NCBI RefSeq assembly: GCF_000380645.1
Contig: NZ_AQXZ01000018.1
Location: 62,001 to 126,000 of the forward strand
Direction of reading: 5' to 3'
DNA from: Smaragdicoccus niigatensis DSM 44881 = NBRC 103563
GTDB taxonomy: Bacteria; Actinomycetota; Actinomycetes; Mycobacteriales; Mycobacteriaceae
Length of the DNA stretch: 64,000 nt
A program made the translations under genes and the position numbers. Shown in pieces: positions 10,303-19,371 of the stretch. The notes beneath the pieces are model-generated. The model did not search any database. It was not told where the DNA came from and saw only the letters and a list, made by a program, of their open reading frames with translations. Position 1 is the first letter of the stretch. The number at the start of each line of letters is the position of its first letter.

Positions 10303-11745
10303 ATGGACGCGGAGTGGTTTGTAGCGCCTGAATATTGGTTGGCCAGGGAGATCGTGCAGCGTGGCATCGCCGCGATCTACCTGATCGGCTTCGTTTCGGC
10401 TGCTCGGCAGTTCCGTGCCCTGATCGGCGAACACGGAATGCTGCCGATTCCGCGGTTCGTCGAGCGGGTGCCCTTCAAGGCCGCTCCAAGCCTCTTCCAT
10501 TTCCGGTACTCGGATCGGCTGTTTGCCGTGGTGTGCTGGATCGGTGCCGTGCTGTCGGGAGCACTCGTCGCCGGGGCGGGCGATGTCGTGCCGCTCTGGG
10601 CCGCGATGGGGGCGTGGCTGGCGCTCTGGATTCTCTACCTGTCGATCGTCAACGTCGGGCAGCGGTGGTACGGATTCGGCTGGGAGTCATTGCTGTTGGA
10701 GGCGGGATTGCTCGCCATGCTGCTCGGGAACGCCGAGACGGCACCGCCTCGGCCGACGGTGTTCCTGGTGTGTTGGCTGGTGTTCCGGGTCGAGTTCGGC
10801 GCCGGGATGATCAAGATGCGCGGCGACACGTGCTGGCGAGATCTGACCTGCCTGTACTACCACCACGAGACGCAGCCGATGCCCGGGCCGCTGAGTTGGT
10901 TTTTCCATCACCTGCCCAAGCCCCTCCACCGGGTGGAAGTCGCGAGCAACCATTTCGTTCAACTTGTCGTGCCCTGGGCGCTCTTCGCGCCGCAACCGGT
11001 GGCCAGCGTGGCTGCGGTGATCGTCATCGTCACGCAGCTGTGGTTGGTGACGTCCGGCAACTTCGCCTGGCTGAACTGGGTGACGATCGTGCTCACGTTT
11101 GGCGTGATCGACGATTCGTCGTTCGCGGCGGTTCTTCCAGTGCCGGGGCCGCACGTACTGCCGAGCCCGCCACTGTGGTTCGCCGGCTTCGTCATCGCGT
11201 TCACCGCACTGACGGTCGTATTGAGTTACTGGCCGGTGCGCAACCTGATGTCGCACAACCAACGCATGAATACGTCGTTCAACTCCGTCCACCTCGTGAA
11301 CTCCTACGGTGCCTTCGGCAGCATCGGCCGCACTCGTTACGAGGTGGTGGTCGAGGGAACCGAGGATGTGGTGATCACCGACCAGACGGTGTGGAAGGAG
11401 TACGAATTCAAAGGCAAACCCGGCGACCTGTACCGGATGCCGCGCCAGTGGGCGCCCTACCACCTGCGCTTGGACTGGCTGATGTGGTTCGCTGCGCTGT
11501 CGCCGTCCTTCGCGCGCGATTGGTTCGGCGGGTTCCTCAATCGGCTGCTGCGCAACGACGCGGACACGCTGCGACTCCTCCGCCACAATCCGTTTCCGGA
11601 ATCACCGCCGCACTATGTGCGCGCCCAGTTGTACGAGTACCGGTTCACCAGTTGGCGGGTACTGCGGCACGAGCGCCGATGGTGGAACCGGACGCTGATC
11701 AGCGGATATGTGGAACCGGTGTCGCTCAAGAACCGATGGGGCTAA
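10303..11745 (+). CDS. Lipase maturation factor-like membrane protein
   Basis: Polytopic membrane protein of 480 residues in the lipase-maturation-factor (LMF1/2-like) family. Diagnostic stretches are WYGFGWESLLLEAGLLA near residue 126, the amphipathic GDTCWRDLTCLYYHHETQP near 174, and FEFKG-type soluble segments in the C-terminal half. About six to eight helices span residues 15-310. The C-terminal 150 residues are soluble and rich in Trp, Tyr and Arg. In vertebrates LMF1 folds lipoprotein lipase in the ER; the bacterial role is not known to me. It starts 46 bases after the cyclooxygenase-like gene on the same strand, so the two probably form an operon and may act on the same lipid pool. Its stop interlocks with the convergent SRPBCC gene. 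Confidence 0.82.
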   Translation: MDAEWFVAPEYWLAREIVQRGIAAIYLIGFVSAARQFRALIGEHGMLPIPRFVERVPFKAAPSLFHFRYSDRLFAVVCWIGAVLSGALVAGAGDVVPLWAAMGAWLALWILYLSIVNVGQRWYGFGWESLLLEAGLLAMLLGNAETAPPRPTVFLVCWLVFRVEFGAGMIKMRGDTCWRDLTCLYYHHETQPMPGPLSWFFHHLPKPLHRVEVASNHFVQLVVPWALFAPQPVASVAAVIVIVTQLWLVTSGNFAWLNWVTIVLTFGVIDDSSFAAVLPVPGPHVLPSPPLWFAGFVIAFTALTVVLSYWPVRNLMSHNQRMNTSFNSVHLVNSYGAFGSIGRTRYEVVVEGTEDVVITDQTVWKEYEFKGKPGDLYRMPRQWAPYHLRLDWLMWFAALSPSFARDWFGGFLNRLLRNDADTLRLLRHNPFPESPPHYVRAQLYEYRFTSWRVLRHERRWWNRTLISGYVEPVSLKNRWG

Positions 11746-12179
11746 ATGATGCCGTAGCGATCTCGGAAGTTCGCTGCCGACTGCTCGATGTCACTTCGGA
11801 GCGCCATTGCCACGATCTTCCCGATGGGACCGAACAGCGGCGGTCCGCCGAGGTTGATGGCGATGTCCACGTGGGTCCCGGTGGCGGTCTCCTCGATCTT
11901 CACATCGAGCGCGTATCTCGCCCCGGCGATTCCATGCCCGCGAAGTTCCAATAGCCGGGGCTCGTCGTAGACGGTGCACTCGAACACGGTGCGGTTCCGG
12001 AAGCCCTTCGCCGTCAGAACTCCGGTCGCCTTGGTTCCGATGCCTAGTTGGTCCGGAACCGGGCCGCGCCATCCCTCGAGAAGGACGAGCCACTCCGGAG
12101 TCGATTCGAGATCCTGCGCTGCACTCCAGACCTGCTCGGGAGTGAGGGGAAGATGAACCTTTGCGTGCACCGTTGCCAC
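11742..12179 (-). CDS. SRPBCC (START-like) ligand-binding protein
   Basis: Small cytosolic protein of 145 residues with the polyketide-cyclase/START fold. It begins VATVHAKVHLPLTPEQVWSAAQD and has the typical strand pattern ending in a long C-terminal helix (AMALRSDIEQSAANFRDRYG). The frame is open to 12320, but the GTG at 12179 gives the normal family N-terminus and sits 10 bases after the enoyl-CoA hydratase stop, so the pair is an operon. These proteins bind or transport hydrophobic ligands; no catalytic residue can be assigned. The last four bases overlap the convergent LMF-like gene. Confidence 0.75.
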   Translation of the reverse strand: MATVHAKVHLPLTPEQVWSAAQDLESTPEWLVLLEGWRGPVPDQLGIGTKATGVLTAKGFRNRTVFECTVYDEPRLLELRGHGIAGARYALDVKIEETATGTHVDIAINLGGPPLFGPIGKIVAMALRSDIEQSAANFRDRYGII

Positions 12180-12189
12180 GCTCGCGAGT

Positions 12190-12978
12190 TTACCGGCCCT
12201 GGTAGGTCGCCTTGCCCGGTCCGTTGACAAGGAAGCTCTGCACAGCACCCTTGAGGTCCTCGGTCTCGAACAGTGCTCCCGAAGCGGCGCTCGTGATGGA
12301 GTCCGCGTGCGCGACTCCACCCGATCGCCACGCTTCGATGATCTTCTTCGTCACCGCGTTCGCCTTGGTCGGTCCATTGGCGAGACGTTCGGTCAGGGCA
12401 CGTGCTGCCGCGTCGACGTCGTCGTGAATCTGGTTGACAACGCCCCAGTCGCGCATGGTCTCGGCGTTGTAGAGGTCACCGGTCATGACGAACTCGCGCG
12501 CGCGGCCAGACCCGGCGCGCTCGGCGAGTCGCTGCGGTCCGCCCATCGAGGGAGTGAGCCCGACGACGATCTCCACGAGCCCGAACTTGGCGCGGGGACC
12601 AGCGAGAATGATGTCGCAGGCGAGCGAGACCTCGAACGCGGCGGTGAGCGTGAGGCCGTGGGCTGCGTAGATCGTCGGGCACGGGAGAGCTTCGAGCGGG
12701 TGGATGATCTCGCCGAAAAGGCGCTCCCACAGCGCGGTGCCTTCCGCCTCGGACAGACCATCGAAGACGTGAACGTCGACGCCGCCGGAGTTGAGCTTGC
12801 CCTCGGCACGCAGGAGAAGTGCCCGAGGCGGGTTCGCGGTGAGTTCGGCGAGATCGTCGCGCAGCGAGTCGAACGTGGCCGCGTCGAAGAGGTTGACGGG
12901 CGGATTGTCGAAAGTGAGGACCGCGTACTCGGCGCCACCGGCGCTCGTGAGGCGTTCGACTCGGGTTGGCTTCGTCAT
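12190..12978 (-). CDS. Enoyl-CoA hydratase/isomerase family protein
   Basis: Crotonase-fold enzyme of 262 residues acting on acyl-CoA esters in the cytosol. The oxyanion-hole segments are SGGVDVHVF (near 64) and AHGLTLTAAFEVSLACDII (near 105), and the family motif AKFGLVEIVVGLTPSMGG follows. At the usual catalytic-glutamate positions the sequence keeps the E of FGLVEI but has Thr-Pro around the second site, so hydratase and isomerase cannot be told apart by eye. It is first of a two-gene minus-strand unit with the SRPBCC protein. Divergent from the two-repeat protein at 13085, with a 106-base shared promoter region. Confidence 0.85.
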   Translation of the reverse strand: MTKPTRVERLTSAGGAEYAVLTFDNPPVNLFDAATFDSLRDDLAELTANPPRALLLRAEGKLNSGGVDVHVFDGLSEAEGTALWERLFGEIIHPLEALPCPTIYAAHGLTLTAAFEVSLACDIILAGPRAKFGLVEIVVGLTPSMGGPQRLAERAGSGRAREFVMTGDLYNAETMRDWGVVNQIHDDVDAAARALTERLANGPTKANAVTKKIIEAWRSGGVAHADSITSAASGALFETEDLKGAVQSFLVNGPGKATYQGR

Positions 12979-13084
12979 CTTTCGGACATTAGACGACGGG
13001 CGTTGTCAAAGTGCTCCGGGGGTAGGCTCGGTCTCGACAACGCGGTCACCTTCCAGCCCCGCCGGCGAAAACGAGGAACACGCC

Positions 13085-13690
13085 ATGTTTATCCAAATCA
13101 TCCAAGGTCAGGTCAGCGATCCCGCGGCATTGAAGGCGCGTTTGGACGAGTGGCAAGAGACCCTCGCGCCCGGTGCGACCGGATGGCTCGGGTCGACCGG
13201 CGGTGTCACGGGTGACGGCACATTCTTCGGGATCGTGCGGTTCTCGACGGAGCAGTCCGCGCAGGCCAACAGCGGTCGTCCGCAGCAGGGCGAGTGGTGG
13301 GCCTCGGTCGAGCCGTTGCTGAGCAACGTCGAGTTCCAGAACTGCGTCGAGACGTTGACCTTCGGCAAGGGTGGCTCTGACCAGGCTGGATTCGTACAGA
13401 TCATGCAGGGCCGCGTGAAGGATGCCGCCGCGCTCAAAGCCTTCAATGACGCGCACGAGGCCGATTTCGAGAACTTCCGCGATGACGTCATCGGCGGTGT
13501 GACCGCGCTGCACGGCGACGGCGGCTACACCGACATCATCTACTTCACCTCCGAAGCCGAAGCGCGCGAAGGGGAGAAGCAGGAGATGTCCGAAGAGATG
13601 GTGGCGATGATGGGCGAAATGATGTCGCTGTATGAGGGTGAGCCGACGTACTACGACATCAAGGAGCCGTGGCTGCACTCGCCGAAGTAA
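13085..13690 (+). CDS. Two-repeat dimeric alpha/beta-barrel (ABM-like) hypothetical protein
   Basis: Protein of 201 residues made of two similar halves. Residues 2-20 (FIQIIQGQVSDPAALKARL) and 103-120 (FVQIMQGRVKDAAALKAF) are an internal repeat, each followed by about 70 residues of ferredoxin-like pattern. This is the arrangement of fused antibiotic-biosynthesis-monooxygenase-type barrels, but no heme or flavin ligand is recognisable and function is unknown. The second half ends in a Met/Glu-rich helix. The open frame begins far upstream, but the ATG at 13085, preceded by ACGAGGAACACGCC, starts the first repeat. It converges with the kinase gene, four bases between the stops. Confidence 0.7.
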   Translation: MFIQIIQGQVSDPAALKARLDEWQETLAPGATGWLGSTGGVTGDGTFFGIVRFSTEQSAQANSGRPQQGEWWASVEPLLSNVEFQNCVETLTFGKGGSDQAGFVQIMQGRVKDAAALKAFNDAHEADFENFRDDVIGGVTALHGDGGYTDIIYFTSEAEAREGEKQEMSEEMVAMMGEMMSLYEGEPTYYDIKEPWLHSPK

Positions 13691-13694
13691 CCGG

Positions 13695-14999
13695 TCACCG
13701 CACGAATCGCAGCCGCGTTCGCCGCAGTTTCGCCGCTGTCCGGATGGGGTCGCCCTCCGCGGCAGCGGCGATCGAGCGGTCATAGGCGGCGCGGGCGCCT
13801 TCTCGGTCGCCCTGCTGTTCGAGCACCATCCCAAGGTTGTAGGCGGCGGCCGGCACCGCATCTTTGATGCCGAGATTCAGCGATCGCTCGAGCGCGGCTC
13901 GTGCTGCGATGAGATCTCCCTCCGCGCGCAGCAGGTTCCCGAGATTGCAGTTCGCGTAGGAGACGATCTCGCGATCCGGGGAGTCGACGAGCGCAAGATA
14001 GGCAGCCTTGGCCTCCGCCTTTCGGCCCTTCTTCTCCAGGTCACGTGCGTGGTTGTACGCCTTCTTCGGATCCTGCGACGGCGGCGGAACAACCCGCGCG
14101 GTCGGCGGAGCCGCGCTGCGTTCGGTGAATGGCGCCGGCCGGTCGATGACGGTGGTGGCGGCCCGTCCGCTCGACAGGAGAGCCGCCCAGGCGGCGCCCG
14201 CCAAAGTCCCGCTCGAGCTGTATCGATCGCTGGGTGCCTTCGCCATCGCCCGAGCAATGACATCGTCGAAAGCGGGGTGTACCCCTGCGGCGCTTGGCCG
14301 CGGCGCCGGAGCGTTGAGATGGGCGTTCAACAGTTGCGCAGATCCGCCGGTGAAGGGCGGGGTACCGACGAGGAAGTGGTACAGCGTGCAGCCGAGGGCG
14401 TAGATGTCAGCGCGATGGTCGATCGTTCCCGTGGACAACTGTTCGGGTGCGGCGTACTGCAGGCTCGCGAGGAAGTATCCGGTCTGCGTGAGGGCAGTCG
14501 TGTTGTCGAGCGCTTTCGCGATTCCGAAGTCGGTCAACAGTGCTCGTGATTCGGCGCCGTGGCCGGGACGCGTGAGCAGGATGTTCGCGGGCTTCACGTC
14601 GCGATGAATGACTCGATTGGCGTGCGCATGATCGAGGGCGGCGGCGATCTCGCCGATGATGTGTACCGCTCGCGCCGGATCGAGGCGGCCCTCCCGAACG
14701 GCTCCCGCGGCGTCGGTCCCGTCGATGTATTGCATCGCGATCCAGAGCTCGTCGCCGTCGACTCCGCGGTCGTAGAGCGTGACGATGTTCGGATGGTCCA
14801 AGCGCGCTGCCGTCTCGGCCTCGCGCAGGAAGCGTGCGCGCAGGTCGCTGTCGATGCCGCCGCGCAAGAGCTTGAGCGCGACAAGTCGAGGAAGTGTGGG
14901 GTGCTGTGCGAGGTACACCGCGCCCATGCCGCCGGAACCCAGCAGTCGCTCAATTCGATATCCGGCGAACGTCTGTCCCGGACTCAACTGTCCACTCAC
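13695..14999 (-). CDS. Soluble Ser/Thr protein kinase with C-terminal TPR-like repeats
   Basis: Hanks-type kinase of 434 residues. The kinase domain is at about residues 14-270, with the glycine loop GSGGMG (21-26), the ATP lysine K43, the catalytic loop HRDVKPAN (D134) and DFG (157-159). A proline-rich linker follows. The C-terminus (about 325-430) carries TPR-like helical repeats (KAYNHARDLEKKGRKAEAKAAY; NLGNLLRAEGDLIAARAALERS; YNLGMVLEQQGDREGARAAYDRS). No transmembrane segment or PASTA domain is present, so it is cytosolic, unlike PknB; TPR fusion recalls PknG, but without the rubredoxin domain. All catalytic residues are intact. Substrate unknown. Confidence 0.92.
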   Translation of the reverse strand: MSGQLSPGQTFAGYRIERLLGSGGMGAVYLAQHPTLPRLVALKLLRGGIDSDLRARFLREAETAARLDHPNIVTLYDRGVDGDELWIAMQYIDGTDAAGAVREGRLDPARAVHIIGEIAAALDHAHANRVIHRDVKPANILLTRPGHGAESRALLTDFGIAKALDNTTALTQTGYFLASLQYAAPEQLSTGTIDHRADIYALGCTLYHFLVGTPPFTGGSAQLLNAHLNAPAPRPSAAGVHPAFDDVIARAMAKAPSDRYSSSGTLAGAAWAALLSSGRAATTVIDRPAPFTERSAAPPTARVVPPPSQDPKKAYNHARDLEKKGRKAEAKAAYLALVDSPDREIVSYANCNLGNLLRAEGDLIAARAALERSLNLGIKDAVPAAAYNLGMVLEQQGDREGARAAYDRSIAAAAEGDPIRTAAKLRRTRLRFVR

Positions 15000-15062
15000 G
15001 GACCCACATTAGACCGAAGGGCCGGCGTCGTGATCAGAAGCAACTCGCGGTGTCGCCTCGAC

Positions 15063-15100
15063 GAAAGTGGGCGCCACCCCGCAGGGTGACGCCCACTTTC
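15063..15100 (-). terminator. Hairpin terminator downstream of glcB
   Basis: A 17-bp inverted repeat (15063-15079 with 15084-15100) with a single mismatch and a CGCA loop lies 12 bases beyond the glcB stop. No U-tract follows on either strand, so it is an I-shaped hairpin terminator rather than a canonical one. It may also protect the kinase promoter from read-through. Confidence 0.7.
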
Positions 15101-15111
15101 ACGTGTGCAGA

Positions 15112-17292
15112 TCAGGCGCCGTAGCGCGCCTTGTACTCGCGACGACGGCGGTGCAGGATCGGCTCGGTGTAGCCGTTCGGCTGCTTGGTGCCCTCGAAGA
15201 TGAGCTCCTTGGCGGCCTGGAACGAGATGTTGTCGTCCGGGTTGTCCGCCAGGTTGCGGTAGTTCGGGTCGCCCGCGTTCTGCCGGTCGACGACCGGTGC
15301 CATGCGCAGCAGGCTGTCGACGACGTCCTCCTCGCTCACGATGCCGTGACGCAGCCAGTTTGACTGCAGCTGGCTCGAGATGCGGAGCGTGGCGCGGTCT
15401 TCCATGAGGCCGACGTCGTTGATGTCCGGAACCTTCGAGCAGCCCACGCCGTGGTCGATCCAGCGGACCATGTAGCCGAGGATGCCCTGCGAGTTGTTGT
15501 CGAGCTCGTTGCGCTTCTCCTCCTCGGTCCAGTCGACCGACTCGGCCAGCGGGATCGAGAGGATCTGGTCGACGGTTGCCCGGCGGCCACCGGCCTTGAT
15601 CTCGGCCTGACGGTCGAAGACGTTGACCTTGTGGTAGTGCAGCGCGTGCAGCGTGGCACCGGTCGGGGACGGAACCCAGGCGGTGTTCGCGCCGGCCATC
15701 GGGTGCGCGATCTTCTGCTCGAGAAGACCCGCCATGAGGTCCGGCATGGCCCACATGCCCTTACCGATCTGTGCCTTGCCCGGCAGACCACACAGCAGAC
15801 CGAGGTCGACGTTCCAGTCCTCGTAGGAGTTGATCCACAGCTGCTTTTTCATGTCGGCCTTGCGCACCATGGCGCCGGCCTCCATCGAGGTGTGGATCTC
15901 GTCGCCCGTGCGGTCGAGGAAGCCGGTGTTGATGAACACCACGCGGTCCTTGACGGCGTTGATGGCAGCCTTGAGGTTGACCGTGGTGCGGCGCTCCTCA
16001 TCCATGATGCCGACCTTGAGGGTGTTGCGGTCCATGCCGAGAACGTCCTCGATACGTCCGAACAGCTCGTTCGTGAACGCGACTTCCTCGGGGCCGTGCA
16101 TCTTCGGCTTCACGATGTACATCGAGCCGGTACGGCTGTTGCCGCGGATCGTGTCGCCCTTGAGGTCGTGCAGCGCGATGAGCGAGGTGACGAGACCGTC
16201 CATGATGCCCTCGGGGACCTCGTCTCCGTCACCCCAGAGGATGGCGTCGCTGGTCATGAGGTGACCGACGTTGCGGACGAACAGCAGCGAACGACCGTGC
16301 AGGGTTAGTTCAGAGCCGTCCGGTGCCGTGTAGGTGCGGTCCGGGTTCATGGTGCGGGTGAAGGTCTTGCCGCCCTTGCTGACTTCCTCGGCGAGGTCGC
16401 CCTTCATGAGGCCGAGCCAGTTGCCGTACGCCTCGACCTTGTCGTCGGCGTCAACTGCCGCGACCGAGTCCTCGAAGTCCATGATCGTGGTGACCGCGGA
16501 CTCCAGGACGAGGTCCTTGATGCCCGCTGGGTCAGTCTGGCCGATGGGCGAGGTGGCGTCGATGTCGATCTCGACGTGCAGTCCGTTGTGCTTGATGAGC
16601 ACGTTCTTCGGTGCGGCCGGGTCGCCGTTGTAGCCGACGAACTCGGACGCGTCGGCGAGGCCCGTCGTCGAACCGTCCGCGAGGGTCACCTGCAGCTGGC
16701 CGTCGACGACCGCGTAGTTGGTCGAGCCGACGTGCGAGCCGGTCGCCAGGGGAGCAGCCTCGTCGAGGAAGGCACGGGCGAACGCGATGACCTTGTCGCC
16801 GCGAACCTTGTTGTAGCCCTTGCCCTTTTCGGCACCGTCGGTCTCCGGGATGGCGTCAGTGCCGTAGAGCGCGTCGTACAGCGAGCCCCAACGTGCGTTG
16901 GCGGCGTTGATCGCGAAGCGGGCGTTCATCACCGGCACCACGAGCTGCGGACCGGCAGTCTCGGCGATCTCGGTGTCGACGTTCTCGGTCGTGATGGCGA
17001 AATCGGTCGGCTCGGGGAGCAGGTAGCCGATCTCCTCGAGGAACGCCTTGTAGGCAGCGCGGTCGTAACCGGCGCCCGGGTGTTCGCCGTGCCAGGCGTC
17101 GAGCTTGCCCTGGATGTCGTCGCGCTTGGCCAGCAGTTCGCGGTTGCGCGGAGCAAGGTCGTTGATGACCTGCTCGGCTCCAGCCCAGAACGTGTCCGCG
17201 TCGACTCCGGTGCCCGGGACCGCCTTGTTCTGTACGAAGTCGTACAGGACCTTCGCGACCTGAAGACCTCCGACCTGAACGCGCTCAGTCAT
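15112..17292 (-). CDS. glcB: Malate synthase G
   Basis: Glyoxylate-shunt enzyme of 726 residues, full length. It condenses acetyl-CoA with glyoxylate to give malate. Family landmarks include [17 protein letters not shown], the catalytic-loop region [55 protein letters not shown] and the C-terminal [25 protein letters not shown]. It occupies the same relative position as Rv1837c. The 115-base gap to the upstream gene (17293-17407) should hold its promoter. Likely induced on acetate or fatty acids, but no regulator site could be assigned with confidence. A hairpin terminator follows. Confidence 0.97.
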   Translation of the reverse strand: MTERVQVGGLQVAKVLYDFVQNKAVPGTGVDADTFWAGAEQVINDLAPRNRELLAKRDDIQGKLDAWHGEHPGAGYDRAAYKAFLEEIGYLLPEPTDFAITTENVDTEIAETAGPQLVVPVMNARFAINAANARWGSLYDALYGTDAIPETDGAEKGKGYNKVRGDKVIAFARAFLDEAAPLATGSHVGSTNYAVVDGQLQVTLADGSTTGLADASEFVGYNGDPAAPKNVLIKHNGLHVEIDIDATSPIGQTDPAGIKDLVLESAVTTIMDFEDSVAAVDADDKVEAYGNWLGLMKGDLAEEVSKGGKTFTRTMNPDRTYTAPDGSELTLHGRSLLFVRNVGHLMTSDAILWGDGDEVPEGIMDGLVTSLIALHDLKGDTIRGNSRTGSMYIVKPKMHGPEEVAFTNELFGRIEDVLGMDRNTLKVGIMDEERRTTVNLKAAINAVKDRVVFINTGFLDRTGDEIHTSMEAGAMVRKADMKKQLWINSYEDWNVDLGLLCGLPGKAQIGKGMWAMPDLMAGLLEQKIAHPMAGANTAWVPSPTGATLHALHYHKVNVFDRQAEIKAGGRRATVDQILSIPLAESVDWTEEEKRNELDNNSQGILGYMVRWIDHGVGCSKVPDINDVGLMEDRATLRISSQLQSNWLRHGIVSEEDVVDSLLRMAPVVDRQNAGDPNYRNLADNPDDNISFQAAKELIFEGTKQPNGYTEPILHRRRREYKARYGA

Positions 17293-17407
17293 GAACCTGC
17301 CTCGTTTCGAAAAGTTGCTGGGACGTTGGAATCTTACCCATGGGCGGTGCCCGCCAAGGTGGCGGTTCGGCGCACTCTGCCTCGGGATCCTAGGACTTCA
17401 CGCCCGG

Positions 17408-18277
17408 TTAAACGGTAGACGTGTCAACATTTATTCCGGCGAGTGTCCGGCACCGCTCGATGAGTCGGGCGCGTATCGGCTCCGCGCGCTCGGTCAGCGC
17501 ACTCTGTTCGCGGACGTAGTCTGCTCGACCCTGTGGGGTTTCGATCCGAACCGGTTCGTAGCCGTAAGCGGAGAGGTCGTACGGGCTCGCGCGCATATCC
17601 AGGTCGCGAGCGTCGTAGGCCAAGACAAATGCTAACCACAGCAGGTCCGAATCGACGAGCGGCAAGAGCTTCGATGTGAAGCGGTACACATCCATGCCGG
17701 CATGCAGGCAGCCGGGCTGCTCATGCTCGATCTGGGTGTCCCGGGCCAGGAGGGTGGGGTTTCGCGGGACCGCCGGTTCGGTGAAGAACCGGAAGGCATC
17801 GAAATGTGTGCAACGCAGGGGAAGCGATTCCACAACCGCATCAGTTCCGGCACCCAACCGAAGCGGCACCTTCGAATGCCGAACGTCAGACGTCCGGTAA
17901 ACCATCGCCCATTCGTGCAGACCGAAGCAGCCGAATGCCGGCGGCCGCGCGGCGGTCGTTTCGAGAAGTTGCCCCACGTAGCGGATCGTGTCGAGGCGAC
18001 GCCCGAGGAATGCCGGGTCGGCAGTCACCCCGGCGTCGACAGTCGTGTAGCCCCGCTGCGACGCGTATTCCGGAGCGTCCTCGAGGACCACACCGAATCC
18101 TGGGTGCCAACGCAGAAGCTGAGCCGGCGACAGGCGGTAGTACGTGAACAGGAAGTCGACCACGGGGTGCGACTCGCCACGTTTGCGCAGGTCAAAGTAC
18201 GGGTCGAGCAGGGCGTGAACCTCGGCCTGATGGAGTGCGCTGCGAGCCGTCCACGTGGCGCGATCGAGAACCGTCAC
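17408..18277 (-). CDS. Conserved actinobacterial protein (often labelled 3-methyladenine DNA glycosylase)
   Basis: Protein of 289 residues of a family restricted to actinobacteria. The conserved N-terminal block is VVDFLFTYYRLSPAQLLRWHPG; aromatic motifs GCFGLHEWAMVYR and RCTHFDAFRFF and the C-terminal YDLSAYGYEPVRIETPQGRADY follow. Databases commonly name it 3-methyladenine DNA glycosylase, but I see none of the known glycosylase folds or a helix-hairpin-helix, so that name should be treated as unproven. Its ATG overlaps the stop of the CNNM gene at 18274 by four bases, making it the third gene of a coupled minus-strand run. Two CBS/CNNM membrane proteins precede it. Confidence 0.7.
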   Translation of the reverse strand: MTVLDRATWTARSALHQAEVHALLDPYFDLRKRGESHPVVDFLFTYYRLSPAQLLRWHPGFGVVLEDAPEYASQRGYTTVDAGVTADPAFLGRRLDTIRYVGQLLETTAARPPAFGCFGLHEWAMVYRTSDVRHSKVPLRLGAGTDAVVESLPLRCTHFDAFRFFTEPAVPRNPTLLARDTQIEHEQPGCLHAGMDVYRFTSKLLPLVDSDLLWLAFVLAYDARDLDMRASPYDLSAYGYEPVRIETPQGRADYVREQSALTERAEPIRARLIERCRTLAGINVDTSTV

Positions 18278-19371
18278 GTGCCTTGCTGGCGCGGCCGGCC
18301 GGGGACGACGTCCCGGACGCGGTGCGTGCTGTCGCGGACCTGCCCAACGAATTCCTCGATGAGGTCTTCGAGCGTCACGATGCCGACAGTGACTCCGCGG
18401 GCGTCGAGAACTTCACCCATATGGCTGCTGGCTCGCCGCATCCGCGTGACTGCCTCGTACAGCGGCAGGCGCACCGGAAGGCGAACCAGCGGTCGGATGT
18501 CCGAGTACGGAATGATCGTCTCCGGCCCCACGGATTCGTCGCCGACCTCGTCGAGCACGTCCTTGAGGTGGATATAGCCGACAAGCGTTCCGCTGGTCGC
18601 ACGGACGGGGTAGCGCGAGTAACCCGTCTCGACGACGGCTTGTTCGATGTCACCGAGTCGCGTTCCGCCGTTGACCTGCCGCAGGAATCGAGCGGATTCG
18701 AGCGGGATGATGACGTCGGCGATGGTTCGTTCGGCGTTGGCGAGCGCCTGCTTGAGGCGGCGGTGCTCGCCCTCGTCGAGGAGTCCCTCTTCGCGCGACT
18801 CTCCGAGGATCTCGGAGAGTTCGAGTGCCGAAACCGTGTTCTCGACCTCGTTCTTCATCGGGATTCGAAGCACCTTCAAGACCATGGCGGCGATGAAGTT
18901 GTAGAACCAGATGAGTGGGCGCGCGAGCCGCAACCAGGCGAGATGCACCGGCACGAGCAGCAGGGCACTGCGTTCCGGTCCGGCCAGCGCGATGTTCTTC
19001 GGGACCATCTCACCGAGCAGGATGTGCAGGACGGCCACCAGGCTCAGGGCGATGGCGAAGCCGACCGGGTGGAGAAGTTCGGGCGCTGCACCCATCCACT
19101 CCATCGGCGTCTCGATGAGATGGGCGATCGCCGGTTCGGCGACGCGGCCGAGGAGGATCGAGCAGATCGTCACGCCGAGTTGGGCGCCGGCAAGCATCAA
19201 CTGCAGGTTCTCGCCGGCCTTGATGACCGCGCGTGCCCCGCGCTTGCCTTGGGCCGCGAGTGCTTCCAGTCGGTCGCGCCGTGCGGAGATGATCGCGAAC
19301 TCCGCGCCGACGAAGAACGCGTTCGCCGCGAGGAGAACGACGGCCAGCAGGATTCCGAAGACGCTACTCAT
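18274..19371 (-). CDS. CNNM/HlyC-CorC-type transporter-associated protein (Rv1841c-like)
   Basis: Membrane protein of 365 residues. An N-terminal DUF21/CNNM domain with about four helices (residues 1-140; [16 protein letters not shown] at the start) is followed by paired CBS domains at about 200-330 ([49 protein letters not shown]). It lacks the long C-terminal CorC-HlyC domain that its partner has. Family members are linked to Mg2+ and other cation homeostasis. It overlaps the upstream CNNM gene by eight bases and the downstream gene by four, so expression is coupled. The same pair occurs as Rv1841c/Rv1842c. Confidence 0.9.
   Translation of the reverse strand: MSSVFGILLAVVLLAANAFFVGAEFAIISARRDRLEALAAQGKRGARAVIKAGENLQLMLAGAQLGVTICSILLGRVAEPAIAHLIETPMEWMGAAPELLHPVGFAIALSLVAVLHILLGEMVPKNIALAGPERSALLLVPVHLAWLRLARPLIWFYNFIAAMVLKVLRIPMKNEVENTVSALELSEILGESREEGLLDEGEHRRLKQALANAERTIADVIIPLESARFLRQVNGGTRLGDIEQAVVETGYSRYPVRATSGTLVGYIHLKDVLDEVGDESVGPETIIPYSDIRPLVRLPVRLPLYEAVTRMRRASSHMGEVLDARGVTVGIVTLEDLIEEFVGQVRDSTHRVRDVVPGRPRQQGT

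Noticed and set aside
17293-17407. RamB/RamA-like sites in the glcB promoter (AAAAGTTGC)
   Set aside because: Only a partial match to the corynebacterial consensus; too weak to claim.
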